In this document: positions 34,090 to 42,808 of the stretch, piece after piece
Layout of the letters: each line of letters starts with the position of its first letter
Position numbering within the stretch: position 1 is the first letter of the stretch
The notes under the pieces: generated by a model
What the model was told of the DNA's origin: nothing
Databases searched by the model: none
What the model saw: the letters and a program-made list of their open reading frames with translations, nothing else
Assembly (NCBI GenBank): GCA_038747915.1
Contig: JBCDJJ010000001.1
Span: 39,984-103,983, forward strand
DNA from: JBCDAP01 sp038747915
Lineage (GTDB): Bacteria; Planctomycetota; Phycisphaerae; Phycisphaerales; UBA1924
Length of the DNA stretch: 64,000 nucleotides
Direction of reading: 5' to 3'
Program-made: the position numbers and the translations under genes

Positions 34090-35142
34090 GTGAACGAGCG
34101 TGCGGTCGATCGATCCGGAGCGGGCACGATTGCGCTGGTCATCCCCGGGAGGAACTGTGCCGCCACGCTCGACAAGTGCCTCGAATCGGTCGAGCGGTGC
34201 CGGGAACGACTCATGCCTCGTGAGTTGCGCATCGTGTACGTGGATGATAGCTCGACCGATAGTTCCAGAAATATCGCGGGTCGTTTTTCTTCGGTCATGG
34301 TGCTGGAGAGCGACGCCCGGGGCCCCGGCGCTGCGAGAAACGTGGGCTGGCGCGCAAGCGAGGCCGACTGGGTCTGGTTCGTCGACTCCGACTGCATCGT
34401 CGAGCCGGACGCCCTCGAGTACCTGCTCGCTCACGAATCGGATGGGCGCACCGGTGGCGTGTCGGGCGCCTACGGCATCGCGAACCCGCACTCAATGGTT
34501 GCGCGGTTGATCCACGAGGAGATCGCAGCCCGACACCGGCGGATGGCCCTGGCACCCGGGGGCGAGGTTGATTTTCTGGCGTCGTTCAGTGTTCTGTACC
34601 GGCGGGAGGCCCTCGAGCGGACGGGTGGCTTCGACGTCCGATATCTCAAAGGGCAAGACGCCGAGCTCGCCTTTCGTGTGCAAGATGCGGGCTACGTGCT
34701 GCGCTTCGAGCCTCGAAGCATCGCGCATCATCATCACGAAGAACGCCTGCTCGGGTACCTCCGGACACAGCGCCGACACGGGTACTGGCGTGTGCTGCTG
34801 CACGGGGAGCACAAGGGCCGTGCCGTGCGGAACAGCTATTCGGACTGGACGGATCACCTGCAGCCCCCGGTGGCGCTCGCCGCGGTCGGGGTTCTGGTGC
34901 TCAGTCTGGCATGGTGGCCGGTTGCGCTCTTGGGTGCGTCTGCGGTGTTCGCGCTCGCGCTCCTTCAACTGCCGATGAGTGCTGCCATCGCATCGCACGC
35001 GCGCGTGACCGAGGCGGTGCTCTTCGTACCGTTCGGCATGGTGCGCGCGCTGTGGCGCGGCGTGGGACTCGCACACGGCTTCCTCAGGCCCGCGAAGCTG
35101 CCGCCACCGGTCGGCGATGGCGCGCCTACGTCCCGTGGATGA
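34090..35142 (+). CDS. GT2 glycosyltransferase with C-terminal membrane segments
   Basis: The start is GTG 34090, with AGAGGAG seven bases upstream. The protein has LVIPGRNCAATLDKCL, VDDSSTDSS, GPGAARNVGW and the DxD-like VDSDCIVEPDALEYL. The acceptor-side motifs are FSVLYRREALERTGGFD and GQDAELAFRV. Hydrophobic helices sit at about 256-292 and 310-330. It resembles mycofactocin-type or succinoglycan-type GT2 enzymes. Its last bases overlap the end of the convergent gene by 17 bases. It is probably one of the chain-assembly enzymes for the exported glycan. Confidence 0.88.
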   Translation: MNERAVDRSGAGTIALVIPGRNCAATLDKCLESVERCRERLMPRELRIVYVDDSSTDSSRNIAGRFSSVMVLESDARGPGAARNVGWRASEADWVWFVDSDCIVEPDALEYLLAHESDGRTGGVSGAYGIANPHSMVARLIHEEIAARHRRMALAPGGEVDFLASFSVLYRREALERTGGFDVRYLKGQDAELAFRVQDAGYVLRFEPRSIAHHHHEERLLGYLRTQRRHGYWRVLLHGEHKGRAVRNSYSDWTDHLQPPVALAAVGVLVLSLAWWPVALLGASAVFALALLQLPMSAAIASHARVTEAVLFVPFGMVRALWRGVGLAHGFLRPAKLPPPVGDGAPTSRG

Positions 35143-36079
35143 CCTCGTACTCCCGGTAGAGCGTGCCGCGGAAGGCGGCGCGCACACCCGCGGCGTACGC
35201 AAAGTGCCGCCGAGCGGACACCCGAGCGGCCTCTGAGAACAGGCCCGGGCCAACGCGGATCGAGGCCCCCTTCGCGAGCCGGTAGACCGCGATCGCAGCC
35301 TGGAGCGCAATCCCCCATCGTCGGTGCCCGAGCAGTGCCGCGATGTGGACCGCGGCGTTGCCATGCCGGAAGCTCCGCTGGGCCACCCATGCGGGCGTGA
35401 CGCGTGATGCGGGTATGTGCTCGTGAGTCTGTGCCTCCTCACACCACACGATCGAGTGCCCGGCCCGTCTCAGGCGCCGGAATGCCAGTGTGTCGTCGCC
35501 CCCGTTCCCCGCGAGGCGTTCTTCAAAGAACGGGTCGTGTGCGCGCGCCACCTCGGCTCGCACGAGCACATTGTTCGTATACGCGACCGACCGGTGATGG
35601 CCGGTCTGCCCGTGATGAGGCTCGAAATAGCGCCCAGCGAGCGCCCATTGCGGTGGGGGCTCGTCGAACACGGGCACGTTCGGCCCGGTGACGACGTCGG
35701 CGCGTGTGCGGTGCTGGGTCTCGACCAGCCGAGCGAGCCAGTCAGGTGGCGCGGATTCATCGTCGTCGATCCAGACGAGTGCTGAGGTGTCTGGCCATCG
35801 CTCGAGTGCCTGGCGGTGCGCTGCGTTGCGCGCGAAGGGAATCCCACGTTGCGTCTCGACGCCGAAGTTCACATCAAGATTCATGTTTTCCGAGAACTCG
35901 AGTGCGACAGCGCGAGCCGGGCCGTCCTCTTCGTTTTCGATCAACGCGACTCGGAGTGGGGAATCGGCCGATAGACTCTGCGTTGCGAGCGACGCGAGCA
36001 ACCTTCGCAGCCCGTGGGGCCGGCGGAACGTGATGACACAGACCACGATCAGTCGCGGGTCGACGGGCTCTTCCGGCAT
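35126..36079 (-). CDS. GT2 glycosyltransferase
   Basis: The start at 36079 leads into LIVVCVITFRRPHGLRRLLASL. The DxD-equivalent is LVWIDDDESAPPDWL, followed by VVTGPNVPVF and the acceptor-side GNGGDDTLAFRRLRRAG. The protein is 317 residues, with one late hydrophobic region. The much longer open frame upstream of 36079 is antisense to the GT4 gene. Its start codon lies 21 bases from that of the divergent GT4 gene, which is the second such head-to-head pair here. Substrate unknown. Confidence 0.87.
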   Translation of the reverse strand: MPEEPVDPRLIVVCVITFRRPHGLRRLLASLATQSLSADSPLRVALIENEEDGPARAVALEFSENMNLDVNFGVETQRGIPFARNAAHRQALERWPDTSALVWIDDDESAPPDWLARLVETQHRTRADVVTGPNVPVFDEPPPQWALAGRYFEPHHGQTGHHRSVAYTNNVLVRAEVARAHDPFFEERLAGNGGDDTLAFRRLRRAGHSIVWCEEAQTHEHIPASRVTPAWVAQRSFRHGNAAVHIAALLGHRRWGIALQAAIAVYRLAKGASIRVGPGLFSEAARVSARRHFAYAAGVRAAFRGTLYREYEVIHGT

Positions 36080-36100
36080 GAACCCTTGTTCGGTGCTGCG

Positions 36101-37339
36101 ATGAGAATCCTGTACTTCGTCACCCATTTCCCGAGCTTCTCCGAAACGTTCGTGCTGCACGAAATGACGGCGCTGATCGAGCGAGGGCACGATGTGTCCG
36201 TGCTCGCGCGTGCTCCGGTGGCGGGCCCGCTCCACGAAGCGTACGAGAAGCACCGTATGGGCGATCGAGTCCGATATATCGCGCCGCTCGAGCCAAACCG
36301 CGTGGTGCGCGTGGCCCGCTCGCTCCCGCCCCTGGCCCGCGGGCTGCGGGATCGTCCGGTGACCACGCTGCGCGCGCTGGACCCTCGGCGACTCGGAATC
36401 CGGGCAGCGACACTCGAGCCGCTCCACGCCGCCGACGCGGTTCGGCGGGATCACCGGTTCGACATCGCCCACGCGCACTTCGCGGCGCCGGGTGTAACGG
36501 CGTGCATGCTCAAGGGGTGTGGGGCGCTGACCTGCCCGGTCGTCACGACGTTCCACGACATCGGTGCGCTCACGTACGTCAAATCGTGGGGCCCGCGTGC
36601 CTACGACCAGATCTGGCGATACGGCGATCTGCACCTGATGACGAGCAGGGGGTGTCTCGAGGGGCTCGCCGAGTTCGGGTGTCCGCGTGAACGTGCGGCG
36701 GTGCATCACGTCGGCATCGATCTGGAGCGACTGGCTTTCGCGCCGAGCCGAGATTCCAGTCCCCCGTGGCGTCTGCTGTATGTGGGGCGCCTGACGGAGG
36801 GCAAGGGGTGCCACCTGGTGCTGCGAACGCTGCGCGGGCTCCTCGACGATGGGATCGATGCCACACTCCGGATCGTTGGTGACGGGGCCGAGCGTGCGCG
36901 CTTCGAGGCGCTGAGCCACGAGCTCGAGGTGACGGCCCGGACGGAGTTCACCGGGGCCCAGCCGAATAGCGTGGTGGTTGACGAGATGCGTCGTGCTCAT
37001 GCTCTGCTCGCGCCGAGCTACCGTGCCGATGACGGCAAGGACGAGGTCATTCCCGTCACGCTCATGGAGGCGATGGCGGTGGGCGCACCCGTCGTCACGA
37101 CGACGAACGGGTCGATCGCCGAGCTGGTCGAGCACGATGTCTCGGGCCTGATCGTGCCGGAGCGTGGGCAACGCGAGCTGGACGATGCGGTTCGCCGGCT
37201 GCTGGCCGACCGCGTGCTTCGTGGGCAGCTCGCCCGTGGTGCGAGAGCAGTCGTGGAGGAACGGCATAGCCATCACACCCAGGTGGATCGTCTGGAAACG
37301 ATGTTCGAGCGTCTCGCGTCAGGAAGGGACACGGCATGA
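36101..37339 (+). CDS. GT4 glycosyltransferase
   Basis: This is a GT-B fold protein starting MRILYFVTHFPSFSETFVLHE. It has HAHFAAPGVTA, LLYVGRLTEGKGCHLV at the second domain, the donor-site motif DEVIPVTLMEAMAVGAPVV and TTNGSIAELV. The product is 412 residues. The start at 36101 is set by the conserved first strand; upstream frame is antisense. Its stop overlaps the next gene as ATGA (37336-37339), so the two are co-translated. The SFSETFVLHE opening is common in WcaL/AmsK-like exopolysaccharide enzymes. Confidence 0.92.
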   Translation: MRILYFVTHFPSFSETFVLHEMTALIERGHDVSVLARAPVAGPLHEAYEKHRMGDRVRYIAPLEPNRVVRVARSLPPLARGLRDRPVTTLRALDPRRLGIRAATLEPLHAADAVRRDHRFDIAHAHFAAPGVTACMLKGCGALTCPVVTTFHDIGALTYVKSWGPRAYDQIWRYGDLHLMTSRGCLEGLAEFGCPRERAAVHHVGIDLERLAFAPSRDSSPPWRLLYVGRLTEGKGCHLVLRTLRGLLDDGIDATLRIVGDGAERARFEALSHELEVTARTEFTGAQPNSVVVDEMRRAHALLAPSYRADDGKDEVIPVTLMEAMAVGAPVVTTTNGSIAELVEHDVSGLIVPERGQRELDDAVRRLLADRVLRGQLARGARAVVEERHSHHTQVDRLETMFERLASGRDTA

Positions 37340-38382
37340 GCGGCAACGAGAACACGAGGTCGCCGAGGCTCAGCGTCATCCTCCCGTGCTACAACCGCGC
37401 GGAGGAGTTGAGCACGTGCCTGCGGTCGCTCGCTGCGCAAACGGTGAGAGATGTTGAGTTCATTGTGATCGACGATGCGTCGTCGGATCCACTCGATACG
37501 GTCCTCGAGGAGGCCCGCGTTGCCTTCGCGCCGCGTCCGCTTGTTGCGCTCCGTAATGATCGCAACAGCGGCGCGAATGCCAGCCGCAATCGTGGGCTCG
37601 AGGTGTCTCGGGGGGAATTGTTGGCGTTCATCGATTCCGACTGCATCGCTCAGCCCGATTGGCTCGAGCGACTCGCCGAACCGTTTGCGGACGACCGCGT
37701 GGTTGGCGTCACCGGCCTCGTCGAGGATGACCCAGCACAGAACATCTACGAGCGAGTGCTCTTGGGGCTGCACCGTGTCGCGCGCCGTGGGCGCGCACAC
37801 CGCATCGTCGCCTGCAACATGTGCGTGCGCGCGAGCGCAGTGAAAGGATTCCGTTTCGATACCGACGCCTACGACGTCACACGCGGTCAGGCGGGCGAGG
37901 CGCGTGGGATCCGCTTCTCAGGGCGGTGCGACGAAGAGTCTCTGAACCTGCATTTACGGCGGATGGGCCGTGTGCTCGCCGAGCCGAGCGCACGAATCAC
38001 ACACGTGCATCGATACACGTGGGTGTCGTTCCGCAAGCAGGCGTTCCACGGCGGGCAGGGGGCCGCGGAGTTCGTCTGGCGGTATCGGCTGCCGCCGCGG
38101 ATCGACGTGCTGCCGTGGATTCTGGGGTACGCAGCGCTGCCGATTGCGTTGATCCTCGCGGTGCTCATGAGTCCGTGGGTTCTCGTCGTGCCGGCTGCGC
38201 TCTTCGGTGCGGGCATCGCCGCCATCGGGTGGAACGAGCTGCGGCGCAAAGGGCGACGGCTTTCGGACCTTCCGGCCGTGCTGCCGATGCTGCTGGTGTA
38301 CTACCAGCTGCGCGTCGCGGGGTATGCGCGCATGTCGCTGATGTGCCTGTTCAAGGGGCGGTCGGCCGATCGCAGGGCTTGA
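37336..38382 (+). CDS. GT2 glycosyltransferase with C-terminal membrane helices
   Basis: The GT-A motifs are LSVILPCYNRAEELSTCL, VIDDASSD, GANASRNRGLE and FIDSDCIAQPDWLE. MCVRASAVKGFRFD and DEESLNLHLRRMG follow on the acceptor side. Two hydrophobic helices (about 262-300) and a basic tail end the protein. It is coupled by ATGA to the GT4 gene. Its stop codon overlaps the -35-like TTGACT of the next gene. Likely one of the chain-building enzymes of the same glycan. Confidence 0.9.
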   Translation: MSGNENTRSPRLSVILPCYNRAEELSTCLRSLAAQTVRDVEFIVIDDASSDPLDTVLEEARVAFAPRPLVALRNDRNSGANASRNRGLEVSRGELLAFIDSDCIAQPDWLERLAEPFADDRVVGVTGLVEDDPAQNIYERVLLGLHRVARRGRAHRIVACNMCVRASAVKGFRFDTDAYDVTRGQAGEARGIRFSGRCDEESLNLHLRRMGRVLAEPSARITHVHRYTWVSFRKQAFHGGQGAAEFVWRYRLPPRIDVLPWILGYAALPIALILAVLMSPWVLVVPAALFGAGIAAIGWNELRRKGRRLSDLPAVLPMLLVYYQLRVAGYARMSLMCLFKGRSADRRA

Positions 38383-38415
38383 CTCGTCGATTCCCCGGGT
38401 TATATTTTTCTAGAA
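38379..38415 (+). promoter_or_regulatory. Promoter with TTC-TA-GAA dyad before the pseudopilin gene
   Basis: TTGACT at 38379-38384 and TATATT at 38401-38406 are 16 bases apart, a good sigma-70-like pair in a GC-rich background. The palindrome TTCTAGAA (38408-38415, core TTTCTAGAAA) lies directly behind the -10 box, where a bound protein would block transcription. Confidence 0.5.
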
Positions 38416-38472
38416 ATATTGGGCACCTGCGGGGGCAGGGTCTGTGCAGTCCAACCGGCCGGGGTCGTCGCG

Positions 38473-39459
38473 ATGAGTTACAGGGATCGTTCACGAGGGT
38501 TCACGCTGATCGAGCTGCTGGTGGTTGTGGCTATGATCATCCTCCTGATCGGGCTGACGCTGCCAGCGGTTGGCCGTGCAATTGGGTCGGCCCGGAACGT
38601 CGCGTGCCTCTCCAACCTCCGCCAGCAGGGCATCGGCATCAATTCATACCTCTTTGGCGAGCAGGTCTACCCGATCACCCTCCCGTACAGGCCTGGGAAC
38701 ACGACGTGGAAGCGGCAGACCATGGGGGGCAAGTCCGACCACCCGAGTCTGTACTCCACCGGCTACTTCACGCAGTGGATTCCGGAGACGGAGCGTCCGC
38801 TCAACCCGTACCTCTACGATGACATCCAGAGCAGGCCATTCTCGTACACCGATCCGTACGAGATGGATCCCGACGCGCGCGCGGAACGGGAGTTGTTCCT
38901 GGATCCCGGAGAGCGTGTTGTGCCGACTGGGACGACGACAACCGTTGATGGCGCACCGACGTTGTACGAATCGTTCGGCTCGTCCTATGCGATGAACACG
39001 TGGACGCATCGGGCGGTCGAAACACCGTGGCCGGGAGGCCGCGACTTCATCGCTGAGCTCTCGGATCGCGGTGGGTTCTCAGCCGATCTTGACGGCGATT
39101 GGCCGGTGATTTCCGCGGTGTTTAGTGAGTACTACCGGGCCGCGACGCGGCAGATGAGCCGGTGGCCGCAGGCGGAGTTCGTCCTCCAGATGGATTACCT
39201 CTTCAACTTCTCGTTTTTCGGCGACCGCCGGCTCATCCCTTCTCAGCACCCAGTCAGCTCGCTCTATCAGCACAACGTGGTCTTCGCCGACGGACACTCC
39301 AAGGGGGTCGAGCTCACGCAGAACATTCTCGACGCGTACGACTACGAGCCCGAGGGCAGCGGCAGGATCAGGATTCCCGCTGGGCCGGGTTGGTCGATGA
39401 CCGATTACCGATACGATCGAGCCGCCATCCAGGAGTTCCTTAACGACTCGGGGCAGTGA
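38473..39459 (+). CDS. Pseudopilin (DUF1559-like)
   Basis: The leader MSYRDRSRG|FTLIELLVVVAMIILL has Gly -1 and Glu +5. LSNLRQQGIGINSYLF follows, then a domain rich in Tyr and Pro and the element NVVFADGHSKGV. The start at 38473 gives a short basic leader; a TTG 18 codons earlier is unlikely. The gene lies between glycosyltransferases and the TMTC-like protein, with its own promoter. It may serve the assembly of surface fibres rather than glycan breakdown. Confidence 0.88.
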   Translation: MSYRDRSRGFTLIELLVVVAMIILLIGLTLPAVGRAIGSARNVACLSNLRQQGIGINSYLFGEQVYPITLPYRPGNTTWKRQTMGGKSDHPSLYSTGYFTQWIPETERPLNPYLYDDIQSRPFSYTDPYEMDPDARAERELFLDPGERVVPTGTTTTVDGAPTLYESFGSSYAMNTWTHRAVETPWPGGRDFIAELSDRGGFSADLDGDWPVISAVFSEYYRAATRQMSRWPQAEFVLQMDYLFNFSFFGDRRLIPSQHPVSSLYQHNVVFADGHSKGVELTQNILDAYDYEPEGSGRIRIPAGPGWSMTDYRYDRAAIQEFLNDSGQ

Positions 39460-39468
39460 CGTCCCGAT

Positions 39469-39486
39469 TGACGCACCGAGGCGTCA
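39469..39486 (+). terminator. Short perfect hairpin behind the pseudopilin gene
   Basis: TGACGC (39469-39474) and GCGTCA (39481-39486) flank a 6-nt loop just after the pseudopilin stop and eight bases before the next ATG. No T-run follows. It may instead mask the ribosome-binding region of the next gene. Confidence 0.3.
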
Positions 39487-39493
39487 TCAACAG

Positions 39494-41449
39494 ATGTTCG
39501 ACAACGACGCATCCAACACGGCCGGTGGAGCTGTCGATCGCCGCCATCGGCGGTGGCTGTGTGCCGTCATGTATGTCTTTGGTGGGACGATCGCGGTTGT
39601 ACTCGCGTTTGCTGCGCATGCCCCCTCGCTCGAGCGCGGCGAGTTCATCCTCGATGACGAGATGAGCATCGTTCGCAAGGAGTCGTGGTACCGCAACGTG
39701 CCGGATGTCGGCGCGTTCCTGGAGCAGGCATTCGACCGCCCGGTTGTTGCGGCGACGATTCTTGCGCAGACCCGATCGATCCCGGGCGGCACGCTCCGCG
39801 AGCATGTGACGACGTATCGGCAGTTCAACATCGGCGTTCACATCGCGGTCACGCTGATGCTACTGCTCGTTGTGGCGCTCGCGCTGCAGCGGATGAAACT
39901 ACCTCCCCACGCTGCCGCTCTATCGTCGATCGTGACCGCGTGCCTGTTCGCGGCGCACCCGCTCACGACTAACGTGGTGGCCTACCCGGTGCAGCGGGCC
40001 GAGTCCATGTTCGCGCTCGCCCTGCTAGGGGTGCTGGCGTCGCTGCACGTCGCGGCACGGCGTTGGTGGGTGGGTGGACCGTTGGCGGTGCTCTCCGCCG
40101 CCGCCGGCATGCTCTGCAAGTCGATGATGATCGGTGCAGCACCGATTGCGCTCATCTACGACCGCGCGGTGCTGACGGGGAGCTGGAAGCAGACGCTTCG
40201 GGCGCGGTGGTGGCTCCACTGCCTACTGTTCGCCACGTGGGGCCTGCTCGTCTGGCCGACGCGTCAGTTACGGTTTCTGACCACCCCATCGGATGATCCG
40301 GCGCGATCCCTCTCGGCAGGGTTCAACGTGCCCGGTGTGAGTTCGTGGGAGTACCTGCGGACGCAGCCGGAGGTGGTGCTGCATTACTTCGGTCTCACGT
40401 TCTGGCCCGTCGGTCTGGCGCTCGATCGGGCGTGGCCGATTAGCGAGGATCTCGCGGCCGACATCACACTTGGTGTGCTGCTGGCGGGCATCGCGGTGGC
40501 GAGCCTCGGGCTCGCAGCGTTCGCCCGTCGCACCGCCTTGCGGCTCTGCGGTGTGGGGATTCTGAGCATCTTCGTGGTACTGGCGCCGACCTCATCGTTC
40601 ATCCCTATCCGTGATCTGTCGTTCGAGCACCGGTTTTATCTACCGCTCGGGGCGGTGATCGCGGTGGTGTGTGGGTGCGTGGCCGGCTTGGTGGCGATGC
40701 GGAAGGGGTGGCTTGGGCCCACCCTGGCGATCTCGCTCGCTCTTGCTACCGGCGTGGCGCTCACCGTGCGGGCCCGAGCAGAGTCGGCGGCCTGGCAGAG
40801 CAAGATCGCGCTTCTGTCGCGTGACGTCGTGCAGTCACCGCACAACCTCCGGTTGCACGTCAATCTGGCGGTGGCCTACATGGGCGACGGGCGGCGCGAC
40901 AAGGCCGAGCCACATCTGAAAGAGGCGCTCCGCATCGATCCGAATCACCCGTTCGCGAACTACAACTATTCGGTGATCCTCCGTAGCAAGGGTGATATCG
41001 ACGGAGCGATCGCTCACCTAGCCAAGAGCGCACCGTTGCTGCCGGGCCCGTATGGGTTCGAGGAACTCGGTCGACTGCTTCGACGCGACGGCCGAGCCGA
41101 GCAGGCGGTGGTGATCTTCGCGCAGCTAGAACGGCAGTACCCCGAGTCGCCCCGCGTGCTGGCGAACCTGGGCAACGCGCTGTCGGATGTCGGTGAATTC
41201 GCTCGTGCAGCGGAGGTGTACCGTCGTGCCTCGATCCACGCAGAGGAGCGGTTCGACTTCACGACGGCGTCGAGTGCGGCGTACAACCTTGGCAATATGC
41301 TGTTCCGACTCGGACGGTACGAGCAGGCAGCGACCGCGTATGAGCGGTGTCTGGAGATCAATCCGCGGCATCCGCGGGCGGCGACGTGGCTCGAGGAGTC
41401 ACGTCGCCGAACTGCTCCGCCGGTGCTCGAAGATGACAGCACTCCATGA
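39494..41449 (+). CDS. TMTC-like membrane protein with C-terminal TPR repeats
   Basis: The first 430 residues contain about ten membrane segments. The early loop FILDDEMSIVRKESWYRN carries the acidic DDE-like pair seen in GT-C/PMT-like glycosyltransferases, and HPLTTNVVAYPVQRAESM matches the TMTC (DUF1736-type) signature. From about residue 450 to 640 there are at least five TPR-like units (HLNLAVAYMGDGRRDKAEPHLKEALRIDPNH, split across helices; later LGNMLFRLGRYEQAATAYERCLEINPRH). In animals TMTC proteins O-mannosylate cadherins; bacterial members are poorly known. A glycosyl transfer role on exported protein fits the glycan block. No good ribosome-binding site precedes the ATG. Confidence 0.8.
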   Translation: MFDNDASNTAGGAVDRRHRRWLCAVMYVFGGTIAVVLAFAAHAPSLERGEFILDDEMSIVRKESWYRNVPDVGAFLEQAFDRPVVAATILAQTRSIPGGTLREHVTTYRQFNIGVHIAVTLMLLLVVALALQRMKLPPHAAALSSIVTACLFAAHPLTTNVVAYPVQRAESMFALALLGVLASLHVAARRWWVGGPLAVLSAAAGMLCKSMMIGAAPIALIYDRAVLTGSWKQTLRARWWLHCLLFATWGLLVWPTRQLRFLTTPSDDPARSLSAGFNVPGVSSWEYLRTQPEVVLHYFGLTFWPVGLALDRAWPISEDLAADITLGVLLAGIAVASLGLAAFARRTALRLCGVGILSIFVVLAPTSSFIPIRDLSFEHRFYLPLGAVIAVVCGCVAGLVAMRKGWLGPTLAISLALATGVALTVRARAESAAWQSKIALLSRDVVQSPHNLRLHVNLAVAYMGDGRRDKAEPHLKEALRIDPNHPFANYNYSVILRSKGDIDGAIAHLAKSAPLLPGPYGFEELGRLLRRDGRAEQAVVIFAQLERQYPESPRVLANLGNALSDVGEFARAAEVYRRASIHAEERFDFTTASSAAYNLGNMLFRLGRYEQAATAYERCLEINPRHPRAATWLEESRRRTAPPVLEDDSTP

Positions 41450-41457
41450 GAGGCTTG

Positions 41458-42531
41458 TCAACGAATCCAGAGTGGTGTCTCCTCCTCGGTGCGCCTGAGC
41501 GGGCTCTGAAACGCGTACTCCGGTCCTTCCGGCATGATGATCCCGACGGTGCCGTACCAGTCAGTGCGGTCCCCGGTGATGGTGTGCTCATCCTCGATGG
41601 TGATGGTCTTCACGTGGCCATCGCCGAAGGCGGTGTAGTACGTTGCTTCGGCCCCGGCGAAGCTGGTGAGCGTTGTTCCCGACCCGAAGCCGAGCAACAG
41701 CGGTGCCTCGGTCAGGATGACAGTGCGTGAGGGTGCGACGACCCGCTCGAGGTCGGCGTAGGCCTGGTCGAAGCAGGCCCGAACCTCTTCCGGTGTGGCG
41801 CTGGCTGTCGAACTATCGCGGCTGCCGCTCGTGCCGAAACAGTCGTAGCCCGGGCTATCGAGAACGACGTTGTTATTGAAGTAACTCGTGCCGGTGAGGT
41901 CGTACACGGAATCGGGCAGATTGCCATTGAACAGCAGGCTCTGGCCCGCGATCCGTGAATCTGTTTGAATCAGATCTGAGGTCGGGTTGCCCGGTGCGTC
42001 GCGCCCCGCTCGGAAGAACGGTCGCTCGGCACGCGTGTCGATCCCGTCACGGATGGAGAAGAGAAGATCAGCCCTGTGCTGCTTGTCGGCGGACACGAGA
42101 GGGAGACCTCCTGCATCATATTCGAGCCTCTCGAGGTCGTCGATCATGTACGCGTTGAGGGGGCGATTGCTCTCGTGGATATACCCGGTTTGCGTCCACG
42201 CCTCGATGGCTGGATGTGGCGTCTTACCCACCGAGTACCACGCGTTGCGGTTGTAGACGGTGAAGGTCGAGCCTTCAACGATGTTCGGGCCGACCGGGGG
42301 CTTGTTGTCGTGATCGATGCGATAGGTGCCCCACGCGATCGCGATCTGCCTCAGGTTGGAGAGGTCCTGAACGTTTAGTGCAGAGGTCCTGGCACGGCCG
42401 ATGGTTGGCACCAAGAGACCAATCAGGAGCGCGATCACCGAGACGACGACCAGCAACTCGATCAGCGTGAAGCCGCACCCGGGCGCCCCGGCACGCGATG
42501 GCAGCCCGGCGCAGAGGTTCCGTTTGTTCAT
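41458..42531 (-). CDS. Pseudopilin (DUF1559-like), close paralogue of 23348-24397
   Basis: Leader MNKRNLCAG to GAPGCG|FTLIELLVVVSVIALL with Glu at +5. Then LSNLRQIAIAWGTYRIDHD and, at the C-terminus, YTAFGDGHVKTIT. It matches the product of 23348-24397 closely: ALNVQDLSNLRQ-like text, RPLNAYMIDD, RPFFRAGRD, LPDSVYDLTGTSYFNNN and EAPLLL. The start at 42531 is preferred over 42555 because a GGGG run precedes it. It is the last gene of the cassette that starts with the regulator-pseudopilin fusion, with a dockerin protein in between. Confidence 0.88.
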   Translation of the reverse strand: MNKRNLCAGLPSRAGAPGCGFTLIELLVVVSVIALLIGLLVPTIGRARTSALNVQDLSNLRQIAIAWGTYRIDHDNKPPVGPNIVEGSTFTVYNRNAWYSVGKTPHPAIEAWTQTGYIHESNRPLNAYMIDDLERLEYDAGGLPLVSADKQHRADLLFSIRDGIDTRAERPFFRAGRDAPGNPTSDLIQTDSRIAGQSLLFNGNLPDSVYDLTGTSYFNNNVVLDSPGYDCFGTSGSRDSSTASATPEEVRACFDQAYADLERVVAPSRTVILTEAPLLLGFGSGTTLTSFAGAEATYYTAFGDGHVKTITIEDEHTITGDRTDWYGTVGIIMPEGPEYAFQSPLRRTEEETPLWIR

Positions 42532-42622
42532 GTGTGACCCCAGCAAACCATGCAATCGAAAGCCGGCGCTCTGCCGGCAGCCCCAAAGACCCTTGGCAGA
42601 GTCTAGCGAACCGCCATGATAT

Positions 42623-42630
42623 TTCCAGAA
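42623..42630. promoter_or_regulatory. TTC-YR-GAA dyad upstream of the pseudopilin gene
   Basis: TTCCAGAA lies 92 bases before the start at 42531, next to a TATCAT -10-like box on the minus strand (42615-42620). The gap between terminator and gene (42532-42808) holds no other recognisable element. Confidence 0.4.
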
Positions 42631-42808
42631 TTTATGCCTTGTGATCGATGAATTCTGCCGTTGCGGTCGTTCGGCGGCGGAAAGGGGGCCTTGAGTCGGG
42701 GATTCACCGGCTGCGCTGGCGGCGAGCTTCTGAAGACCAGGAGGCTTTGACGCAAATGAAGCACACTGTTCAGTTCGTTGGTGAGAATGCGCACCACCTC
42801 ACACACAT

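Noticed and set aside
34263..34270. TTCCAGAA as promoter element of the minus-strand GT operon
   Set aside because: It lies inside the coding part of the divergent gene, 189 bases from the start. It could matter but is more likely chance.
36080..37276. Upstream extension of the minus-strand GT2
   Set aside because: Antisense to the GT4 gene, whose motifs are clear.
38408..38415. TTC-NN-GAA as a heat-shock element
   Set aside because: That element belongs to eukaryotic HSF; the bacterial counterparts (CIRCE, HrcA) look different. Only the dyad itself is reported.
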